A DNA stretch of 64,000 nucleotides, from assembly GCA_946894095.1 (NCBI GenBank), contig OX335659.1, positions 937,501 to 1,001,500 of the forward strand, read 5' to 3'. A model generated the notes under the pieces. That model saw only the letters and a list, made by a program, of their open reading frames with translations. It made no database searches and was not told the DNA's origin. Shown piece by piece: positions 11,229 to 21,327 of the stretch. The translations under genes and the position numbers were made by a program. How positions within the stretch are numbered: position 1 is the stretch's first letter; each line of letters begins with the position of its first letter. The stretch comes from Incurvaria masculella (taxonomy: Eukaryota; Arthropoda; Insecta; Lepidoptera; Incurvariidae).

Positions 11229-11645
11229 AACCGGCCAAGTGCGAGTCGGACTCGCACACTAAGGGCCGAGTGCACGAAAGGACAAAAAATCAAAATCAAC
11301 GTCAACGTACGATCAAACACGTCACTTTGTGTGGACAGTATGAAAGGAACTCCATACGGATCACTAAAATCGACGTGTTTGCACATTGATTAACTCGGCC
11401 GTCTCTTCGTGCAACTGGGGCTAAGGGTTCCGTTCCATTATACAAGATTTGACCCAAATAATGTATGGCCCCCTTTAATTTGTATTTGTTTTTATGTTGT
11501 ATTTCGTATAATAAACAAAATACACACTCTATGAAAATGTCAGCTGTATACCTATTACGGTTCATGAGATACAGCCCTGTGACAGACGGACGGATGGACA
11601 GCGGAGGTTTAGTAATAGGGTTTAAGTACGGTATCCTAAAAAAAG
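11229..11645 (+). mobile_element. C element interrupted by a 159-bp MITE
   Basis: Begins ACCGGCCAAGTGCGAGTCGG, is split after CTCGCACACTAA by the MITE at 11263-11421, resumes AAGGGTTCCGTTCC, and ends GACAGCGGAGGTTTAGTAAT with a degraded terminus at about 11642. The MITE is therefore younger than this C copy. The initial palindrome GTGCGAGTCGGACTCGCAC is intact. Confidence 0.88.
11263..11421 (+). mobile_element. 159-bp MITE with TAA target duplication (copy 1)
   Basis: The element starts GGGCCGAGTGCACGAA. Its other end, read as complement, starts GCCCCAGTTGCACGAA, an imperfect terminal inverted repeat of about 16 bp. TAA lies directly outside both ends (11260-11262 and 11422-11424). The copy at 46227-46385 has the same length and the same TAA flanks. 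A 3-bp TWA duplication is characteristic of PIF/Harbinger elements, so this is probably a Harbinger-like MITE. Internal inverted ACACGTCACT and CGACGTGTTT segments also pair. Confidence 0.8.
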
Positions 11646-11749
11646 AAAACCTAACCAAAGCGAGCTCAATTGAAAATGTCTGTATTGATAAGTAGATGAT
11701 TAATAGGAATATTAAATATGTAATTATTATTATGTAATTAGTATTAGTA

Positions 11750-12085
11750 TTTAAAGTGGGCCTTCCCGCTCAACTCCCCATACAAACGTAGAAAGAAGAT
11801 CACGCCCATATTTCTGGTTAGAGATCCCAAATTTTGCTCAAAATAGCTTTATTTGATCGAACTAGATGTCTGATGACCGTTGGCATTGTGAAATTGTGTA
11901 TGGTTTCTAAGTTATAAGGTTCTAAAAATCGATAAAATAAAACATCTTAAAACGATTAGTCATCAGACAGTGTCAGACATAGCTTGTTTTATCAAAATTT
12001 AAAATAAATTTGGTTTTTGTTACATTTTTGACTACAGCGGTTGTTGTTTACTTTTGGCTATAAGTCGTTTTGTTATAATTTTTTT
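11750..12085. mobile_element. TTAA-family element, partial decayed copy
   Basis: In inverted orientation it matches the right two thirds of the TIR element at 47523-48065. It begins AAAGTGGGCCTTCCCGCTCA, a decayed version of the TIR, and includes ACGCCCATATTTCTGGTTAG, GATGTCTGATGACCGTTGGC, CTACAGCGGTTGTTGTTTAC and GGCTATAAGTCGTTTTG. The other terminus is missing. Confidence 0.65.
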
Positions 12086-12698
12086 TATTATTAGGATAGA
12101 TTAGTATAGATGGATAGATGTTTAATTTTAATTATGGTTTTGGATCTTATGCGTTTTGGACTTGATGATGGTTCCCCGTGACCTGGCATCGGAAAGTTCC
12201 GCGTTCCGCAGACAAGAACAGTGCCATCCTTGACGGAGGCTTCGTGCCGAAAGAGGACATTGTTACGTTAATCAGAGTAATGGATCCCTCAGCAGAACGG
12301 TCCAGGACTAACACTAAATCATTCTCCATTAACTAATTACATTGCCTAATATATCGGAGCCGTGCGAACGGAGCGCGTAACCGGAAATTAACAAGATTAC
12401 AGAATTCCGGGACAAAGTACCTGAAAAATAATCGCCCTTGCGTTCTATTGTACCGGAGGAGGCTTTGTTTTATTAATGTGTCGTATGGGTGACGTTGCGC
12501 CTGGCTGTACTTGGAAATTCACGTAAATGTGTGGTCAGGTAATCACAGTCCGAGTTGCTACCATCGCATTGAAAGACATATGGTCGAAGCGACAATTTAC
12601 GTGTTTTCAGTATAGTTCAATGTAGCCGAGAAATATAAGAAATGTCCTGAAATGCACCTAGCGTTAAACTTAATTTTTTCTTTCAGATCGCATCAGAG
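12086..12698. other. Unassigned, partly GC-rich DNA
   Basis: 12160-12400 is GC-richer than its surroundings. A 60-codon minus-strand frame that starts with ATG (12147-12329) has no recognisable motif. No repeats were identified. A small exon cannot be excluded, but I would not annotate one. Confidence 0.35.
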
Positions 12699-13014
12699 TT
12701 TTTAAAGTTCCGTACCCAAGGGGTACCAACGGAACCCTATCACTAAGCCTCCGCTGTCCGTCCGTCCCTCCGTCCGTAAAAGGACTGAATGGCATGAACT
12801 GTAATTTCTAAGCACTTGAATTTTTCACAGATTATGTATTTATATTTCAGCTGTAACAACAAATAAGATAAAATTAACAATATAAAAAATAAGGGGGCTC
12901 CCATACAAGAAACTGGATTTTTTTGCCGTTTTTTGCTTTATCTCGATAATTGCAATAGGTAGATGCTACGGAATCCTTCATGTGCGAGTCCGACTCTCAC
13001 TTGACCGGTTTTTT
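12699..13014 (-). mobile_element. C element, complete copy on minus strand
   Basis: Complement of the C family from end to end: it starts AAAGTTCCGTACCCAAGGGG, has AAGCCTCCGCTGTCCGTCCG, GGGGGCTCCCATACAAGAAA, and ends TGTGCGAGTCCGACTCTCAC, then TTGACCGGTTTTTT. This is one of the few copies with both ends. Confidence 0.9.
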
Positions 13015-14050
13015 CCCTATTAGAACAAGGAAGGTTTTCAATACAACCAAAATCAACCATTAGGATAGATACAAAGAACATAGATAGATATTCAAAGCTC
13101 ATGTCCTGTGACTTTTCGAGATTTCCGCAAGCACAGACAAGCAACCTAATGTAACGTCTCATAAATATAAGTCGGTAATAAGAATTAATTACTATCAGCA
13201 GATAGAAGGAAAACAAAGGAACGAACAAGAACGAGAAATGGACGAGAATTATTGAAATGGATATTGTTTCGGAACGGAAAACAGCCCGTTAGTGGATATT
13301 ATTGGGCGACCCAAACGAGGATTTTTTTCTTGCCTTATTTAGTCATCCTTAAACATGGGCAAGTACAAATCCGACTCGGATTCCGGTTCCGGGTAATAAC
13401 ACTCGGGAATGATAGATAATGAGTGTATTTCGATAGCGAATGCGGTGGTTGAGGAGTGGTAATTAAACTTCGGACTAGTGGGACAGCGTGAGCGAGTCTA
13501 CTTATAGCACCGTATAAGTTCTATGTAAGTTCTATTTCTAATCCATTTGCACTGAGGGTAGCTGTTTCCCTTGTTCTTGTTCTTTGCCTTTAACTGTTCT
13601 TCCAAAAAATGTTTGGCAGTAGCATTTAGATCTTTAGATTTAAGTATGTATTTCATTACTGTGGACGGAAAACTCGTAAAGTTTCTTTACGGACTCTTCT
13701 TTACTCGGTTGATCGAATCCGCGGATCATTCAGTTTTTGACTACCAAAAAAGATTAAATAAATGATAGGAAAAAAAAAACCTTTTAGCAAATGTAACAAT
13801 ATGTAGTGAAACGTTTCAACAATTGCTCGTTCTTATTTTTTTAACGGCAAACATTTTTATAAGAACAATCGACCGTGAAGCAAGGATACTTTAATTAAAG
13901 AAAATAAATTAAAGAAAGAAAGTAAGAAAAAAGTTACTCAAAGAAAGAACACATCGCCTTTCTTGGAAAAACGCTAAATAAATGCTTTATTCTGAAATGT
14001 CAAACGCCATCGAAGTAGTAAACTTTCAACTTATTTTAACGATGTTTTGT
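13015..14050. other. Unassigned DNA with short repeat scraps
   Basis: 13785-13830 (AATATGTAGTGAAACG) resembles a piece of the R-family partner at 61.62 kb. 13866-13890 (CAATCGACCGTGAAGCAAGG) is a scrap of family L. 13990-14050 leads into the satellite. The rest is featureless. Confidence 0.4.
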
Positions 14051-14909
14051 ATATCACTGCACTTATCAAACATATCGTGTCTGGTCCTATGAAACACCTC
14101 ACCTTATTTTAATCTCCAATATTTCCAACGTCTCACCGCGAATTCCCCGGCGATATCCCGATGCGAAGCCCGCCCGGACCCGAGCGCTGTTACGGAAACC
14201 GTTTATCTCAAATTGCCTAGATACATATATCACTGCACTTATCAAACGTATCGTTTCTCGTCACGAAACACCTCGGCTAATTTTAATCTCCTATATTGCC
14301 AACGTCTCACCGCGAATTCCCCGGCGATATCCCGACGCGAAGTCCGCCCGAACCCGAGCGCTGTTACGGAAACCGTTTATTTCAAATTGATCAGAAACTT
14401 ATATCACTGCACTTATCACGCACTAAACACCTCGGCTAATTTTAATCTCCAATATTTCCAACGTCTCACCGCGAATTCCTCGGCAATATCCCGACGCGAA
14501 GCCCTCACGGACCCGAGCGCTGTTACGGAAACCGTTTATCTCAAATTGCCCAGACACTTATATCACTGCACTTATCAAACTCATCGTTTCTCGTCACGAA
14601 ACACCTCGGATAATTTTAATCTACAATATTTCCAACATCTCACCGCAAATTTCCCGGCAATATCCCGACGCGAAGTCCGCCCGGACCCGAGCGCTGTTAC
14701 GAAAACCGTTTATCTCAAATTGCCCAGAAACTTATATCACTGCACTTATCAAACGTATCGTTTCTCGTCACGAAACACCTCGGCTAATTTTAATCTCCAA
14801 TATTTCCAACGTCTCACCGCGAATTCCCCGGCAATATCCCGACGCGAAGCCCTCACGGACCCGAGCGCTGTTACGGAAACCGTTTATCTCAAATTGCCCA
14901 GAAACTTCC
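14051..14909 (+). repeat. Satellite array, 174-bp unit, five copies
   Basis: The segment ATATCACTGCACTTATCA recurs at 14051, 14227, 14401, 14560 and 14734. The marker CGAGCGCTGTTACGG recurs at 14181, 14355, 14514, 14688 and 14862, giving spacings of 174, 159, 174 and 174. The short third unit has lost 15 bp. Units differ by a few substitutions. Because 174 and 159 are both multiples of three, one plus-strand frame stays open for 250 codons (14213-14965), but it starts at TTG and contains no in-frame ATG, so I treat it as a repeat artefact. The units are GC-richer than the flanking DNA. Confidence 0.93.
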
Positions 14910-15171
14910 CTGTCCGCTGCAGCGCAGCGGAGCGTCCGAGGGCGACGGACGGAAATGTCTTGTAATTTTATAGAGCGTGCCGTATCGACGTCTGTCCGGC
15001 GCTCGGCTGCGGGATATCGGACCGGATCGGGGTATGCGTGCCCCGGAATAATGTATTCTTTGTCGCCGCTTTCGGATGCGTACTTTATGGACGCCCGGTG
15101 GACAGAGATTAGATGTATCGAGGTGCGACACTGGTGAATGTTCTGATCGAAAAGGCCGTCTCCCCGGGAGA
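14910..15171. other. GC-rich stretch beside the satellite
   Basis: GC-rich, CpG-bearing sequence between the 174-bp array and a SINE, with the inverted motif CGCTGCAGCG near 14919. Frames on both strands run through it without a recognisable product. Confidence 0.35.
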
Positions 15172-15542
15172 GATTTTTTTTATGTAACTGGACATAGATG
15201 GCTAATACCGAACTGGCCGTATTCGCCTAACACACGACATGGGAACTAGGTCCCATGCCAGGACCTTCCTTATATTGCACGGCTACATTGAACTGGATGG
15301 AAAACGCGGACAATTTTCATTGCCGCTTCGAGCATCGTTCATTCAATGCGATGGTACCGACCCTGACGGGATTAAACCTACCACCTAGTAAGTAAGGAAG
15401 GGGTCCTACAGTTTTACGTGGAATCCGAACCACGGCCAGCCTCAACGGTTGAAAACCACCACCCATCCAGAACTAACCGCGCTCAAAGGTGCTGCCCCAG
15501 CTTATCGATTCGCAAGGCGTCGCACACTGAGCTACCGAGGCT
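15172..15542 (-). mobile_element. S-5S SINE, full-length, minus strand
   Basis: On the minus strand it begins GGTAGCTCAGTGTGCGACGC, which resembles a Pol III A box. A segment with GCGCGGTTAGTTCTGGATGG follows, closely like the 3' internal promoter region (IE and C box) of 5S rRNA. Then come the shared SINE body (CGTGGTTCGGATTCCACG, GGTCGAAGCGGCAATGAAAA, GGAAGGTCCTGGCATGG) and the tail AGCCATCTATGTCCAGTTAC followed by an A-run. No coding capacity is expected. Transcription would use RNA polymerase III and mobility would depend on a LINE. Confidence 0.85.
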
Positions 15543-16017
15543 GAATTATACCGAGGCTGATAAAGATACACTAGCTGAGGTACCCAGCTCCGCTCGGGTC
15601 AATGTTGTTATGGACATTCACCCGAATGGAACCTTAAACCCTTTTTCGGACTATAACCACCGTACTTCTTGAATCTTATTGAGGCGTAAATTTTCAAATC
15701 ATTTGTTGAAAAAAATCTTATTTTAAACAGGATTGTAGTTGTAACATCCTGAAAAATAATAATAATGCTATTCGCAACGAACTCATCACCTATAAGTACC
15801 ACTCCATATTAGAATTGATTATAATTTGCTTGTCAAGGGGCATACGTTCGTGTATAAGAACCCAATTAGAACGACTTATTACCTCTCACGTAAGTAAGAT
15901 GTCTAGACAATTCATAAGATGAACTGACACTTCAATTTCAGTTTCATTCCTATCTATAACTCGTCGTCTAGAAAAATTACCTATTTTTAGCTTACCCTCT
16001 AAATTTCTGATAATTAA
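15543..16017. other. Scraps of a W repeat, otherwise no feature
   Basis: 15576-15605 (GAGGTACCCAGCTCCGCTCG) is a fragment of the W family like that at 10305. The remainder is AT-rich with no recognised feature. Confidence 0.4.
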
Positions 16018-16170
16018 GTAAATATACTTTTTCGTACTAAGCATGTACGTCGCTTATTCCAGTATATTCCTTGAAGTATATTCGTAAAGTAGTTCTTTTT
16101 ACTGGGCTCTTTCTTCAATTAATGTGTCCTTGCTTCAGGGTCGATTATACATACATACATGTCACATTCC
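16018..16170. mobile_element. Family L element, internally inverted copy
   Basis: 16018-16063 (AAGTAAATATACTTTTTCGT, then CGTCGCTTATTCC) has the same orientation as the 45-kb copy. 16075-16170 (ATTCGTAAAGTAG through CCTTGCTTCAGGGTCGATTA to TGTCACATTCC) is the complement of the segment that should follow. The element therefore contains an internal inversion or is a fusion of two oppositely oriented pieces. The tRNA-like head is absent. Confidence 0.6.
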
Positions 16171-16536
16171 TTTCTGATAATTGTCGAAAAACAAGAAAAT
16201 TATGCATTTTTAATGCCGAGCAATTTTTTGTCTGATTAACAATTATATTGTCTATTGATCAATCAAACCAAAATTTGTCAGCAAATGTAAATACATTGGG
16301 TTTGAGTCTTAGCGATATTTTTAGTGTATCGCTGCCTATTTCTCTGTATATTGTACTAGCCTACCTAGATAAACCTGCGAGCGTATCCGACCCACAGTCG
16401 CCCTCCATGAATGCGCAATAGTGGCCATAACCATCACTCATAAGGATATTTTCGGGGCGTTTTGCAGCACAATTTATCTGTCCTCGCCCGATGCGGTGGA
16501 AAGCAGGCGGCGCGGAATATGGAATTCTATCCAGCA
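16171..16536. other. No feature seen
   Basis: AT-rich to 16360, then more balanced sequence up to the satellite. No repeat family was recognised. Confidence 0.4.
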
Positions 16537-17328
16537 TTCAGGACCACCATCAATGTGAGATGCGGGTATTCTTCCAAAAAGCTCTTCCAGGAATTCTTAC
16601 AGTATTCAGCGTGATTACCTATCTGAGATGTGTGAGACTTTCTAGCATTGTTCCAATACATGTATTTGAAATACCTTACATATTTCAGCATCGTCACCTA
16701 TCTGAGATGCGGGAGACTTTCTAGTATTCTTCCAAAGAGCTCTTCATGGAATTCTCACAGTATTCATTGCTGTAACCTATCTGATATGCGAGAGTCTTTC
16801 TAGTATTATTCCAAGAAATGTATTTGGAATCCATTACATATTTCAGCATCGTCACCCACCTGAGAAGTCGGAGACTTTCTAGTATTCTTCCGAAAATCTC
16901 CTAATGTAATTATTATAGAATACAGCGCTGTAACCTATCGGATATGCTAGAGACTTTCTAGTATTATTCCAATAAATTTATTTGAAATCCATTACATATT
17001 TCAGCATCGTCACCCACCTGAAATGCGGGAGACTTTCTAGTATTCTTCCGAAAAGCTCTTCATGGAATTCTCACAGTATTCAGCACTGTCACCTATCTGA
17101 TATGCGAGCGACTTTGTAGTATTATTCCAATAAATGTATTTGAAATCCCTTACGTAATTCAGAGTCGCCACCCATCTGAGATGCGATAGACTTTCAAGTA
17201 TTCTTCCAAAAAATCCTTCCAGTATTCAGCGCTGTCGCTTATCTGAAATGTATAAGGCTTTCTAGCATATATCCAATTAATGTATTAGGACTTTCAGAAT
17301 AATTCAGCATCGTCACCCATCTGAGATA
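16537..17328 (+). repeat. Satellite array, 79-bp monomers in alternating A/B types
   Basis: The marker GACTTTCTAG or a close variant lies at 16636, 16715, 16794, 16873, 16952, 17031, 17110, 17189 and 17257. All spacings are exactly 79 except the last (68). Monomers alternate. Type A reads GTATTCTTCCAAAAAGCTC, then GGAATTCTCACAGTATTCA. Type B reads TTATTCCAATAAATGTATTTG, then CATTACATATTTCAGCATCG. The higher-order unit is thus a 158-bp dimer. About ten monomers are present, and the outer ones are more diverged. The first lacks the marker through a small deletion. Confidence 0.93.
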
Positions 17329-18977
17329 ATTAAATAATATCTCGTCTCCCGTGCATGTCGTAATGATACATCAAATGAAATCTAGCGCGGCACATCATCG
17401 CGCTCTTTATTCCATCAGCAAACAGAATGATAATGTAACACGTTTCGACTCGGCTGAAATTGACAACGCTATTTATATAGCGTTTTTCAAGAGGCAGATG
17501 AGTGAAACGGCAAAGTGAAATAAACAATTCAGCGAGGGAGTAGGCGGCGCTGCGCCGCAGTCGGCAAAAAGTTACAGGCAAAACGTGGAGCCCTGCCGAG
17601 ATTGTAGACATGCAATTATCGCGAGAGATTTCGCATCATACTGTACAATATCCACCTAGCATGCATGCGCTACGCTTACATTCTAGGTATATGGATAACC
17701 TGGCAGGGAATTGTTTCTTTGGTTCCAAAATTGAAGAAATACTCAATTGAAAGATATCTTTGAAATTTTACTCACGAAAAAACTCAGTATGTACATTTCA
17801 ATAATTCTATTAAACTTAACTAAGCACGCACGGGTTTCTGTGCGTATATGTGATATTGGAATTCATTTCTTTACTTTTTATCTAGAAAAGTTACCTATAC
17901 ATATATGTACATAGGTGTAGCGCTAAGTAACGAATATTAAAATGTTTAAAATGATTATAACGGTCAGTGTAAAATTAACATTCAATGCATGACAATGCAA
18001 ACTGTTTATAACATTGTCATTCGAAAATAGCATTTTGATAAGTTTGAATTAATCTAATATTTTAGATTTCTTGCAACACAATGTCGGGTTGAGGCCGAAA
18101 GTACACCCAAATCGACATTTAATTCAAAATTCAAGAAATTGTTGTAAAACTATTATTTTTTTAATTTTAGGCCTGAATAATAATTAAAAATCTTGAAATT
18201 GGTTCACCTACTTCCTTTAGGCTTTGCATGCAACTTGTAAATCAAATTGGTAGATTATATTGTACTGTGCTAAAAAGAAGCCACACATAAAAACCATTCA
18301 TGTTCTTTTTTTACCAGCCATATCGATTATGTTCTTTTTTTGTTTGCTATTTGGAAATCACATCTCATTGTTATTTAATTTTTTTTATTGTTATTTAATT
18401 TAGTTTTTTTTTTTCCTTAACGTGTTTTCATACATAGGTACGGAATAGTTGCACAACTATGCATGTGGGCTGCACAATTTTATTGGAATATTACCTACTA
18501 TAGTAGTTAATGGTTTTCGCAGCCCCTGTGAAAGTCCGAAAGCCCATGGCCGCCTTTTTTAGCGAGGTCCTGGCGTGACGTTAATTATTGTTCTTTTATG
18601 ATAAATGTTCTGTTTTGTGTACCAAATAAATACAAAAATCGATAGTTTCAAGGCACTTAAATCTCTTGCCCTGACTTTTATCTTCTACGCCCTCGTACCG
18701 GTCTATATTTTGAGAGAAAAGAACCGGATATTGAAGTTTAAACTAAATGGCAGCTCGCAACGGTTCCGTGTCTCCGTGTCGGGAATATGATTACGCGCGG
18801 ACGGAGTGCCGCCGCTGACGCCGGCTGGGAGCGACACAGCGCTGATTTACACAGACCCACTCACAGGACTTTTACCGTGTTCACGCAACAAAACAATACT
18901 TTTTAGGGTTTAGGGTTCCGTCGGCATTGTCCGCGTTCAAACAAACATTTCCGAAAATTACATAACGCAGAGGGTGA
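17329..18977. other. No gene seen; mixed DNA
   Basis: 17330-17660 and 18640-18960 are GC-richer than the AT-rich centre (17700-18500), which includes T-runs near 18365-18415. Frames of 61-93 codons occur without motifs. No repeat families were recognised. Confidence 0.4.
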
Positions 18978-19356
18978 TTTTTTTACATAACTGGACGTGG
19001 ATGGCTGATGCCATAATATTAGCCCGACACATTGTATTCCCGAAGGAATTGGATGCCATGTCAGGACTTATTGTGAGCACGGCTCCAATAACCGAATGGA
19101 AAACATGAATATTGGCACTTCCACCATGTTTTCATTCAATGCGATAGTACTAACCCAATTAGTCGGGCTTAACCTTACCACCTGGCACAGGAAGGAGAGC
19201 TAATTTTTTACATGGATTCCAAGCCATCGAACGACACGCATTTGTGACGAAATGCAGTTTTACAACTCCGTATTTGAAAGAAAGAAATAAACAGGGTGAG
19301 ATTGAAGCCATGAATTCTGGCAGGGAAGGCCAGGCTCGACGACCCTGACCTACGAG
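18978..19356 (-). mobile_element. S-t SINE, minus strand, decayed head
   Basis: Starts with a T-run and the complement of the tail (ACTGGACGTGGATGGCTGAT). The body segments follow, including ATTCCCGAAGGAATTGGATG and, as complement, GTAAAACTGCATTTCGTCAC. That last segment is specific to the tRNA-headed subfamily (compare 43011-43030). The head, up to about CTACGAGC at 19350, is degraded. Confidence 0.75.
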
Positions 19357-20217
19357 CACCTCGAAAATATGGTCACATATCTTGTTATCCAAGGGCGTCA
19401 ATGTCTAGAAGACACTAGACGAATGACGATATATTTCATTTCATTTACGTGTTCAACTTCTGGTAGTCAAACTACACTATGTCATGTCACAATTTGATTG
19501 GTCCGCTGGTTCGATTAACTCAGTGAAGAAGAACCCGCAAAGAAATTTCACTGGTCTTCAAAACATTTTATTTTCGTCTTTTTTTATCAAAATATGATGC
19601 CAATGAAGAACAAAATATAAAAACAAAAGACGAATTATTATTTTCAAGAAAAATAAAGAAAGAATTGAAAATTACGCATCCTCAGAAGTCATATTTCTTT
19701 AAATCTTGATTTTTTTGAGTTCTCTCTAAATTCTGTGTAAAAATATAAATAAAAATGTTTGATGGCGCCAATTCATGGTACCTCTTATTTTAATTAGATC
19801 ACATTCATAGAGAAAGTTATCGACGTGTTTTTTTTATCTTGCCAAGGTAAGCAACCCTATACTCACACTCGACTTTCATTAGTCACTTGCATGTTGACAC
19901 GTCCGGACTAATGCCGCTGAATAGCATAGGGGACAATAATAATTAAGTCTGATTGCACTTTGAAAAATAACACGAATTTTAGGATATTACCATTAGCCAG
20001 AAATACATGTTTCACTAAAAGTTTTTGCTGTAATTGTGGTTTATTTTTAAGTAATAACACATTGTGGATAGAACTTAGGAACATTATTTTTGATGTTGCT
20101 GGGTAGATTTACAAATAATCATTTATGCCTTGGAGCACCGATATTAGGTCTCCATGAACCTGGCGGTTGTCTTATCTCCACCTGGTTTCGGTTTTGGTAC
20201 TGTTATTACAATGTTAA
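19357..20217. other. No feature seen
   Basis: AT-rich DNA without recognised repeats or frames. Confidence 0.4.
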
Positions 20218-20310
20218 TAACAGTACAACTGGCTGATGATAAAATATGATAAATCCGAGTGCATTGTAATGTCAATGGAAGATGAATAAACAATAAAAAA
20301 AAACAATAAG
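20218..20310 (+). mobile_element. Z-family LINE 3' tail
   Basis: Reads ACTGGCTGATGATAAAATAT, then AAATCCGAGTGCATTG, then GATGAATAAACAATA and an A-rich run. This matches the copies at 42560 and 59549. It is a short 5'-truncated LINE end. Confidence 0.7.
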
Positions 20311-20363
20311 CAATTAATTTAGCGCTCATAATGTGTGAAAATGTATTATTTTGCCTGTTATTT

Positions 20364-20450
20364 GACTTGCTTGATATTTTTCAGCAAAACAAACACGTGC
20401 AGACACAGATATTTATTGTAGAATATTAGATACTAAATATCAAGCAAGTC
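20364..20450. repeat. Perfect 16-bp inverted repeat, 55-bp loop
   Basis: GACTTGCTTGATATTT at 20364-20379 is exactly complementary to 20435-20450. The loop contains no recognised feature. It may be the ends of a very small MITE or a chance palindrome. Confidence 0.6.
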
Positions 20451-21204
20451 GGAATAGTGTTTTTCAAATGATTAGTAAACTACGTTTGTATGGGGAACAC
20501 TGCTAACGGGCCGTTCTTAACTAAGGTATTTAATTGTCACAATTGTATGTCTAATTCCTTAGAAAATAAAGTCGTAGCCAAATATCACAGCATAGCGATA
20601 TATTAATTTAAAATTGCTAAAATATGTCAAAGCAACATTTTAAAAGCGAAGACCCAAAGTAAATTATGATAACAAAATATTTCGATAGTAAAGTTTAATG
20701 CCACGCAAAGCCCTGGCCGGTGGCCGGAGAGAACAAAAGATCGCCCTAATTCAGGTAATTTGAAAATTAGGGTTTCGTAACCTTCTAATTTATAGCAAAG
20801 GACACAGAGAAGGTTTTCCGCTCGAGATAACTCTACCGTTTCACGCTAACTCATTCGAAATAGGAATTTGATGCTTAGAAAAGACCTCTGAAACTCGAAT
20901 ATGTGTTAGCATAAAATATTAGCATCGGGCTGACGCGAAATAAGTGGTATATGAGGGTTGGCCCTAGGCACAAAATTTATTTCATAAATCACGGAGTCTG
21001 AAGCCCTATCGTAGCTAATTTACAAGTTAAAATATAAAAAAAATAAGTAATTTTCTACGCCATCAATTTTCCGCGTACACGGCACTGAAGTAAAGCAGCA
21101 TTCACATTGGTGATTTTGTGTTTATTATTTAAGTTTAATAAATAGTTATTAATGTCTCCTATGTATTAAATGTCCATGACGTCGTCGCGAGGGGTGGAGT
21201 GAGA
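20451..21204. other. No feature seen
   Basis: AT-rich sequence, with 20700-20870 more balanced. Nothing recognised. Confidence 0.4.
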
Positions 21205-21327
21205 GTACTGCTTTACTAATAAACATTATACCATCGCTATTACTCCGGTATTTCTCCTTGTCCGGAACTTCTAGCTAGATCTACCAGAGCAATAGCGATG
21301 GTACTAATGTTATTAGTAAGGCAGATA
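21205..21327. mobile_element. Small hairpin element (MITE-like)
   Basis: The left arm CTTTACTAATAAACATTATA, then CCATCGCTATTACTCCGGTA (21211-21250), pairs with the right arm 21281-21325, whose complement reads CCTTACTAATAACATTAGTA, then CCATCGCTATTGCTCTGGTA. The loop is about 30 bp. Arms are ~45 bp and about 85% complementary by eye. No second copy was found in the window. Confidence 0.7.

Noticed and set aside
14213..14965. Longest open frame in the window (250 codons), repetitive protein
   Set aside because: It runs through the 174-bp satellite, starts at TTG and contains no in-frame ATG. Frame preservation follows from unit lengths divisible by three.
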